A DNA stretch of 64,000 nucleotides from Oscheius onirici (taxonomy: Eukaryota; Nematoda; Chromadorea; Rhabditida; Rhabditidae), in NCBI GenBank assembly GCA_932521025.1, contig OW051470.1:3210501-3274500 (forward strand). Reading direction: 5' to 3'. The position numbers and the translations under genes are program-made. Shown one piece after another: positions 58,101 through 64,000 of this stretch. Position 1 is the stretch's first letter. Every line of letters begins with the position of its first letter. Below the pieces are notes generated by a model that saw only the letters and a list, made by a program, of their open reading frames with translations, had not been told where the DNA came from and did not search any database.

Positions 58101-58203
58101 TGTCAATCAGACTTTTGCCAGTCTTCTGGCCCACCGTTGGTATCTTGAGAAATTCAAAGAGTACCCAAAGGAGAGGAAAGCCATCTTCCCTTTCATTTTG
58201 TAA
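55181..58203 (+). CDS. Polyprenol reductase, SRD5A3 family
   Basis: SRD5A3 reduces polyprenol/polyprenal to the dolichol series needed for N-glycosylation, in the ER membrane. Three exons, 55181-55429, 55472-55670 and 57845-58203, about 268 aa, somewhat shorter than the human protein. Several membrane segments; family motifs HVTRRCYETQTICIYSDSKM (compare LRRLYE...VFSD), HYAMGMIHYLILPLTV, HQLVGIFMFVFCNYNQH, FGGWF-like FYGGWFDLITSPHFLFEIGI and LAHRWYLEKFKEYPKERKAI ending FPFIL. The last exons define the NADPH-binding C-terminal domain. The 2.2 kb second intron carries the transposon at 56411-57755. Starts 300 bp after zyg-12 on the same strand. Confidence 0.82.
56411..57755. mobile_element. DNA transposon with ~110 bp terminal inverted repeats, in an intron
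   Basis: Left TIR about 56411-56525 (AAGGTCTGTTAAAAAAGAAG, AGGGATTACCATAAGATTTT) and right TIR about 57636-57755 are inverted copies, about 85 percent alike by eye. Inside, on the minus strand, decayed coding sequence remains: LAEINNLFIKNLADLDVTQP, a segment DKLEELRDKAIEIVEGLPEV and an acidic end FDEYYLSDDEYY before a stop at about 56845. I cannot assign a superfamily, and no intact transposase is visible. Target-site duplication not resolved. Confidence 0.6.
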
Positions 58204-58320
58204 CCTTTTCTAGTCGAGAGGAAATAAAGTTTTTTTACGGACAGCCAGTTTCTTCGCCGTTCTAATTTAGCAACTGGAAGTCGATTCGACAAAGTCGATT
58301 GGTGATATTACGGAGGGGGA

Positions 58321-59062
58321 TGACTTTAGCCCCGCGAAACCGGAAACGGTGACTTTAGCCCCTCAGAGTGATTATCCCTTGTTAAATGCTTCGGCTATCA
58401 CTAAAAGCATACTGATCGCCAGAAAGTTACTACATCTCCTACCCAACTAAAAGCCCACAGCGAGAGTGATAACCCCTGTTAAATGCTTAGGCTATCACTA
58501 GAAGCATACTGATGTTCTTTTTACCCTTATACTGAAGCGAGATGGCGAAAAGGCAGGTGGCGCCGCGTCAGTCTAAAGGGTCCCACGTTCAAAACCCCGC
58601 TTCGGCCCAACCAAGGCTTCCACCCTTCCGAGGTCGGTAAATTGGTAGTAGCTTGCTACGGAGTAAAGGCGTTCCCAGAAAAGTCGAGGCAGCTTCGGAA
58701 CGTTAATGCCTACCGCAACCTGGCCACTCAGGAAGCACCCGCAGCCCATGAGTCTCTTCGGAACTCAGGCTTGAGTCGGGAAGAAACTTTACTTTACTGT
58801 ATATTGTTAAAAAAACTGAGAATGGCTGTTTTAAACTCCGTGAACACGAGAAAGTCTCGACATGATATATTTTGTCAATAAAACGCTAATTGGATGAAAT
58901 ACAGGACATCTGGGTGGTAATGCAGCATTGGGGCGAAGAAAGCTGACGTTAGCTTTGCAATGGTTCCTTTAGCCCCGTGACAGGTGACTTTAGCCCCGCA
59001 ACAGGTGACTTTAGCCCCGCGGGGTTAAAGTCACCGTTTCCGGTTTCGCGGGGCTAAAGTCA
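58321..59062. mobile_element. 742 bp element with 41 bp TIRs made of TTTAGCCCCG units
   Basis: Left end TGACTTTAGCCCCGCGAAAC (58321) and right end 59020-59062 are near-perfect inverted repeats of about 41 bp. GACTTTAGCCCC is itself repeated near both ends (at 58322, 58351, 58986, 59006 and inverted). Inside are two direct copies of a ~45 bp block (58374-58412 and 58468-58513, GTTAAATGCTTCGGCTATCA in the first) and a tRNA-like sequence at 58532-58605 whose 8 nt ends (CTGAAGCG/CGCTTCGG) pair. No ORF of weight. Confidence 0.6.
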
Positions 59063-59499
59063 ACTACCCGGATATTACTCGTCTAGCACCAGTATTCTGT
59101 TCTTTCGCCTGTAACGTAGGAGTACGTGACGGAACCGCCGATCCCTTACTTGTGAGTCTTCTCGAAACATGTATTCTAGTTGAAGTCAGGCCATAGCATT
59201 TACGGAACTTTTTAGTTAGAAGAGATGATGAGGAAAAATTAACATGTCGATTTTTCTCCTCCAGATTGTAAAAACCAGAATGTGACTCTTTCTGCTAAGA
59301 AAATAAGGTGGCATTAGAAGCCGGTGGAAGGATTCCAACCAGAGATGTGCGGAAACAGCAAAAAAAGTTTCCGCGGAAATTCCGTGGGCCAAATTTTCCA
59401 TTTTTGAATTTCCGCATTTCCGCGGAAAAAACGGAAATTTTAGGTTGGCCTTTTTTTCACTCATTTTTTTGCTCTCTAACAACGTTTCAACGGGTAGAA

Positions 59500-59845
59500 T
59501 TGTTGCAGTTGAAATTGAACAGCCGTTGATATTGACCGGAAATTTCAATTTTTCTATTTTTATCGATCTTTTTCGTTATTTTATTTTCTTTTATTATTGT
59601 AGAATAACCTATTTGGAACGTTTTGATACCAAAACGACCAAAAAAATCGGAAAAATACACTTGAAAATAATTTTACAAGCCATGTTTGGTTGTTTTGGGC
59701 TTAGCTAAGCCTTTAGCCCATATAAATGGCTCTTAAAAAATGAGAAATCTATCTATTTTGATAGAAAAAAACTGAAAAATAAATGGAAGTAATAAATAAA
59801 AACCCAAAATAATGAATTTCCGGTCAATTTCAACTGCAACATATA
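59500..59845. repeat. Fold-back AT-rich repeat
   Basis: TTGCAGTTGAAATTGA near 59500-59520 and its inverted copy TCAATTTCAACTGCAA near 59825-59840, with GACCGGAAATTT also mirrored. The interior is AT-rich. The right arm reaches the promoter of the small gene at 59847. Confidence 0.4.
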
Positions 59846-59846
59846 C

Positions 59847-60176
59847 ATGTCTCGTATCCTTGTTCATGATCTGCAATGGCTCTTCCAATCTCGGGTTTGT
59901 TTTCATATTTACCTCGAAATTGTTTCTTAGGCCCAACGGAGCGCATTCTTTGATTTTCCCGCTCGTTTCCCATATCTCGACTATCTCACAGTCACTCTTA
60001 CTCTTCGATCGTACTTCTCAGATATTCAAGATCTTCGCTTCCGGAACACCGTTCTTGGGAGTAGTTATAGTCAACAGCCGGAAGCTGGACGAAGATGCGA
60101 AGATGAATACCAGTTCGACAGTGGTCTTTGCCAGCAATGGAAACGGAAATATATAGAAGAAAGAAGAATAGTTTGA
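59847..60176 (+). CDS. Unrecognised 97 aa basic/aromatic protein
   Basis: Two exons, 59847-59894 (MSRILVHDLQWLFQSR) and 59931-60176, with a 36 bp intron. The second exon reads AFFDFPARFPYLDYLTVTLT and ends RRCEDEYQFDSGLCQQWKRK. Two Cys residues near the C-terminus. No signal peptide. Base and amino-acid composition are protein-like, but the gene sits in repeat-rich DNA and has no known relatives I can name. It could be a fragment of a larger gene. Confidence 0.4.
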
Positions 60177-61078
60177 GCTCTTTCAGATCAACATGATAGC
60201 TCTTTTATATGAACTTCGGTGATGGACACGTTAGCTTGGTTAAAGCGAGCCTCCCTCGCTTGTCGATTAGCACCGTGTATTAGTTGATTAGCGAAGCTCA
60301 TGTGCGACGCCGAGGATCGGCCCACGTCTCCGCTGACTGGTCCAGTGGATAACATTATTGACTGTAAAACAAATAAGCAGGGGTTCGATTCCCACATGCG
60401 TATAATGTTTTTTGCCTTTCTCTAGGATACTCGGGGATGTTTCGACTTACTTTCTTTCGACATCAGTATATGAAACGGCGCTTTGGTACATAAATTGGTT
60501 TCAGCATCATTATCGAATGCACAGACTTTTACTGTCTAACTCGCTAATTCGCTAATGTTTTTAATAAGACGTGTAAACGAATAAGAAAAAGACAATTACC
60601 GTGCCAAAGTACTGAACCCAGTACTTCAAAAATAGTAAACCACGCAGAGTACCACTACACCAGTGAATCAGGTCTCGAAGAATTTGCGCGCGCAAATTCA
60701 AAAGGGGTAGTGGGGGAGGCTCGCTTTAATGGACACCTCTACGAATACTCCAGCGGGACTTGAAAGGTGTTGGAAACGTGAGTGACGCTTGAGTCTTCAA
60801 CAGCTCGGAAATTGTCTTCCAGACGAAACAATGTCTCACTGGAACCATCGAACCTACGATAAGATTGGACTTTTACCGCTCGGTACAACTGGTACAAGAC
60901 GTACTTGATCGGAGTACTGGTGAAGAGTGAGTGAACTTATTCTCAGTTCTCTCTCAGACTTAGCGCTACATTTTTTGAAATTCAACGATGAATACCAATT
61001 ATGACGATGGGTTCACTTGGCCCATCTTCTGCTTAGATGTCACTGATGGTTATTACATTAGAAGTGACTCGTCCAGGG
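60177..61078. other. Intergenic, with tRNA-like elements and shared repeat block
   Basis: At 60335-60401 (plus) CTGGTCCAGTGGATAAC, GACTGTAAAAC and GGGGTTCGATTCCC form a tRNA-like unit (loop GTA, Tyr-like), followed by T6 at 60408. At 60600-60672 (minus) CTGGTGTAGTGGTACTC and GGGTTCAG form another. The block TTAAAGCGAGCCTCCC (60240-60255) is the inverse of GGGGGAGGCTCGCTTTAA at 60711-60728. None pairs at the acceptor stem. No gene otherwise. Confidence 0.4.
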
Positions 61079-61915
61079 ATGTCTATGCAGTCGACGGGGA
61101 TGGAGCACGAAGCGCCTTCGGAATTCTTGGAAGTCTTCAATGTGAACTCGAGCAATCCACTAGAAATCCGTCTGACGAAGGACAAGAATCGTGTGACATT
61201 CCTCGAGCTGAACAGTCCGTTGACGGGAAAAGTCTTTCTCGGAGATCGTGTGGTAGCGGCGAACGGACAGCCTATTCAAGACGGAGAGCAGCTGGTCAAG
61301 ATGCTGAAGAAGACGGCTAAGCAGACAATTCCGATCACGATTCAGCATGCTACTTTGTCCTTCAGCATGCACAAGTGTACTACGGTAGAACGGATCCTGA
61401 TAGACAAGGACAACGACATCTACCAGATTTTCATTCGGATCAGTGCCACGCCGGATCAGGAAAACTGTCCAATCGACTTGCAGGTTCGCTACGATTCGCG
61501 TGAACGCCTTCTCGTCAGTCAGGTTGACCCGCAGAGTGTGACTGCTGTCCATCTTCGTCCAGGCGATATCATTCGCGAAGTGAATGGCAAAGCCGTAGCC
61601 AGTAAGACGATGCTGCGTGCCTTCATTCTGATGGCAGCGAAGAAGGGAGAAATCCAGCTGATGATTGAAACTGGCGCTGGAGGAAACGATGCCTTTCGAG
61701 ACAGCATCGAAATGGCTCCCGATGTGGTGAAGGTTGCCCAGGAACAGGTGGAAAAGTTAAAGAAGATCCCTCCGACGCCGACCAAAGGATATCTCAAGAA
61801 GCAGGCTACTTGTGGAAGAGTCACCATCAACACAAAGCCCACCGCCGTCGACGAGATTGTCTCCGACTATAACACCGCCAAACTAAAGCCGGTCACCAAG
61901 GGATCCAAACAGTAG
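61079..61915 (+). CDS. Two-PDZ protein, intronless
   Basis: 278 aa from the ATG at 61079; an in-frame ATG 42 bp upstream is also possible. PDZ1 (about 20-100): PLEIRLTKDKNRVTFLELNS, LGDRVVAANGQPI. PDZ2 (about 120-210): PIDLQVRYDSRERLLVSQVD, LRPGDIIREVNGKAVASKTM and GEIQLMIE. The usual GLGF carboxylate loop is degenerate in both, so peptide binding is uncertain. A basic Pro/Thr-rich tail follows (IPPTPTKGYLKKQ). Nematodes have an expanded family of such intronless PDZ proteins, several sperm-enriched; that role is inferred here. Confidence 0.75.
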   Translation: MSMQSTGMEHEAPSEFLEVFNVNSSNPLEIRLTKDKNRVTFLELNSPLTGKVFLGDRVVAANGQPIQDGEQLVKMLKKTAKQTIPITIQHATLSFSMHKCTTVERILIDKDNDIYQIFIRISATPDQENCPIDLQVRYDSRERLLVSQVDPQSVTAVHLRPGDIIREVNGKAVASKTMLRAFILMAAKKGEIQLMIETGAGGNDAFRDSIEMAPDVVKVAQEQVEKLKKIPPTPTKGYLKKQATCGRVTINTKPTAVDEIVSDYNTAKLKPVTKGSKQ

Positions 61916-62694
61916 AATCCGTCAACGTAACAATAACATTGGTCCTGTGGCTCAGACCGTCTGGGCAGATCTGCTCTACTTTGGAACATCGACATGGTAC
62001 ACACAAACTATCATATTGTTTAGAAGGTCGAGTTTGAGGTACGGAACAATCGGATTATGAACAAATTGTTTCCACTGAACACATTCTGAGTGTGTCCAGG
62101 ATCAAAAGACCAATTGAAGACAAAATTTTCGAAAATCAAGTTGTGGACTATACTTGGGCAACTCAAGTCGAATTGAGCCATTAGCTCGATACCCAAATAT
62201 ATTGTAGACCAGATCACAATTTTATTGGACATTTAGACGTTGGAAAATATCGTCTTCCATCTGAAAACTGTATTCTACGGGGAATGTTGTTGCATCTTTG
62301 ACTGTAATTGATTTCAGAGATTAAGCAAAGCCTCAAAATAGCAGGTTTTTCATGATCCCAACTCACATTCAAAGAAGAAAAATCTCAGAGTTGCGTCTAT
62401 AAAATTTCAATCGAACGTTTCATTGCTATTGTCCCCGCTGTGTGCAATTCACAGAAGAATCCGCCTGCTTTTTTTTTCGCCGGATCTTGTCGTTCCAGGA
62501 AGCACTCGCTTTTTGATAACGGTTTTTCTCAAGCCTCTTCATAAGATTCATTGCGGTCGATGCTCGTGGAAGGGAACAGCAGAAGATAATTCTGGAGTAA
62601 AATATGTAAAGACAATTATCACAAAAATGAGCTTGACGGATTATAGATGTGCATGGAATGATAGTAAAATATAACAGGACATGGGAATGATAAA
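61916..62694. other. Intergenic, nothing identified
   Basis: Short ORFs on both strands (62020-62232, 62423-62674) lack splice context. The right part is the 3' flank of the minus-strand PHD-CXXC gene. Confidence 0.35.
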
Positions 62695-63303
62695 TTACTT
62701 TACAAGACGACGAGAGGGCACGATGGGCAACTCCATGCAGGGATTTTGGTAGCAAAGAAGGGGCTTATTTGATTTGCACATGGCGCACTTCTTGCAGTGA
62801 TATTTCGGATTAGTGAAGCGAAGGCAACCTGGACATTCTCTACAACGAGGACTAGCTGAAAAAGTCGGTGTCATTCAGTAAGCTGGTTTGGTGAAAAGGC
62901 GAAACAACAGTGCAAAAAACTGACCTTCTTCTTCCGATTCTTGTTCGCTCTCCTCTTCTTTTTTTATTTTAATATTGCGGTACTTCGGCTTCATAATTAT
63001 CTTCAGCGTGTCATCTTGGACACGGCAGCTTTCACAGTAGTAATTTTGGATCATCGCAGCACCGTCTTTGGTCATCTAGAAACTACATTCAGCGAAAAAA
63101 TAAGAGAACAGCATACGGTAAGGCATCCTCCATGGTACCACTCGTCACACTTATCACAGGCAATTGAAAAACTTCCGTCGTCGCCGGTTCTGCAGCACGG
63201 GTACTTGTAATCGGCGGCCCATCTAAAACTAGCGTGTACAAAATATGAAAGAGAAAACGTACGTACGGTCCTTTTTAACTTCCTTCTTCGGCAATTTACG
63301 CAT
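62695..63303 (-). CDS. Miniature CFP1/CXXC1-like protein: PHD plus CXXC-like zinc finger
   Basis: Four exons, 63303-63263, 63222-63117, 63075-62925 and 62855-62695, 152 aa. PHD finger: YPCCRTGDDGSFSIACDKCD, EWYHGGCLT and IQNYYCESCR match the CFP1/SPP1 PHD (which reads H3K4me3). An acidic linker (KEEESEQESEEEG) follows. The second zinc module is CRECPGC, eight residues, CKKCAMC, seven, C, four, C, which fits the CXXC spacing but lacks the KFGG motif that contacts unmethylated CpG. Normal CFP1 proteins are several times longer and have a coiled coil for SET1 binding; this one has none. An isolated small paralogue, or an incomplete one, is likely. Confidence 0.7.
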
Positions 63304-63500
63304 TTATGGCTGAAAACGAAGACTATTGAGACAGGAGAAAGAACTAGGACACCAAAGAGGCAGCAAAAGAATGGGGAGAGGAAAAATTACGAGATATTTA
63401 GAAACATGCAAGAATGCTGCACATTTCAACAGACAGGTACTGTAAATAAAACAATTGCGCGCGTGTTTGAATTTTTGGCTATTTTTCTTTGCGCGTTTCA

Positions 63501-63915
63501 ACAACGTCAGGCTTGTTGAAAACCTGCGCTGCGGCCAGGTTGGACTTTGCGGCGGGCTAAAAAAATTCATTTCGCATTTTTTTTTGTTTCCAAATACGTC
63601 CCCCGATTAGATTTAGTTTTGTCATCAGAAAAATTAGAAGAAAATCGAAAACTGACAATGAAAATCGAAGAAAACTGCTATTTTTACCGAATTTCGTCAA
63701 AAAACCGCATTTTCTTCTATTTTTGTCGTCAGTTTTCGATTTTCTTCCAATTTTTCTGATGGCAAAACTAAATCTAATCGGGGGACGTATTTGGAAACAA
63801 AAAAAATGCGAAATGATTTTTTTTTAGCCCGCCGCAAAGTCCAACCTGGCCGCAGCGCGGCGCAGCCCAGACCGCAGCGCAGCTCAACAACCCAGAATCA
63901 ACAAGCCTGAACAAC
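63501..63915. mobile_element. Fold-back (MITE-like) element with ~115 bp arms
   Basis: Arms 63526-63660 and 63719-63855 are long inverted repeats; GCCAGGTTGGACTTTGCGGC in the left arm returns inverted in the right arm, as do the blocks with ACGTCCCCCGATTAGATTTA. Outer sequence TCAGGCTTGTTGA (63508-63520) is mirrored by TCAACAAGCCTGA (63898-63910). The loop is about 60 bp. It could fold into a long dsRNA if transcribed. No ORF. Confidence 0.65.
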
Positions 63916-64000
63916 GTGTACACCTGTTTGAATGAGACGTAATGCCGCCCAGTTTCATTATTACAGTATACTACAGTAAACTACAGTAATCGCCTACTGT

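Noticed and set aside
57811-58134. 107-codon minus-strand ORF
   Set aside because: Antisense to the last SRD5A3 exon.
1-64000. Intact tRNA, rRNA, spliced-leader RNA, CRISPR array, bacterial operons
   Set aside because: tRNA-like units all fail acceptor pairing or loop length except 58532-58605, whose arms are degenerate; no array-like spacing or bacterial gene features; the genes are spliced nematode genes.

Overview
The window is nuclear DNA of a nematode. The evidence is the gene set: an SRX-class chemoreceptor, an SSP-type MSP-domain sperm protein, a POU-IV gene of the UNC-86 type, a ZYG-12-type HOOK protein with a KASH tail, and a COSA-1-like cyclin. The gene structure also fits: many introns of 40-60 bp, GT..TTTCAG or TTTTAG borders, and an AG acceptor just upstream of many start codons, as expected for spliced-leader trans-splicing. 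Splice sites are looser than in Caenorhabditis elegans, so I read it as a rhabditid-grade nematode other than C. elegans. No spliced-leader RNA, rRNA or clearly intact tRNA gene was seen. All gene models below were spliced by eye from the DNA.

Layout. 0-20 kb: 3' part of a PDE2-like cyclic-nucleotide phosphodiesterase, an SRX receptor, an intronless PH-like protein, a RING protein head-to-head with PYM (exon-junction recycling), a 4 kb intergenic region, unc-86, and an unrecognised gene. 20-31.5 kb: an intronless SSP/MSP protein, 3.6 kb of mostly empty DNA, two unrecognised genes, a CNNM metal transporter and an Mss4/RABIF homologue.

31.5-39.6 kb is the most striking block. It holds an eEF1B-domain protein, a COSA-1/CNTD1-like cyclin and a HIM-3/HTP-type HORMA protein, all on the minus strand, with a full MSH-5 divergent from the HORMA gene across a 362 bp promoter. 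MSH-5 has a C-terminal tail with four full CDK consensus sites, and its presumed cyclin partner lies 1.9 kb away. ZYG-12, which links chromosome ends to the cytoskeleton through the nuclear envelope in meiosis, lies at 52 kb.

39.7-64 kb: an unrecognised gene, a TSSK-like kinase cut short where a repeat begins, a tetraspan protein, an F-box-like protein, a divergent GTP-type PEPCK, a coiled-coil protein, hnRNP A1 (HRPA-1), ZYG-12, a polyprenol reductase (SRD5A3) with a DNA transposon in its intron, a small unrecognised gene, a two-PDZ protein and a miniature PHD+CXXC protein.

Repeats: a dispersed family at 30.3, 40.5 and 45.2 kb; several tRNA-derived pseudogenes (Asp, Glu, Arg and others), some with Pol III-like T runs; three fold-back or TIR elements (56.4, 58.3 and 63.5 kb); and a duplicated PDZ-like coding fragment (6.7 and 18.0 kb).
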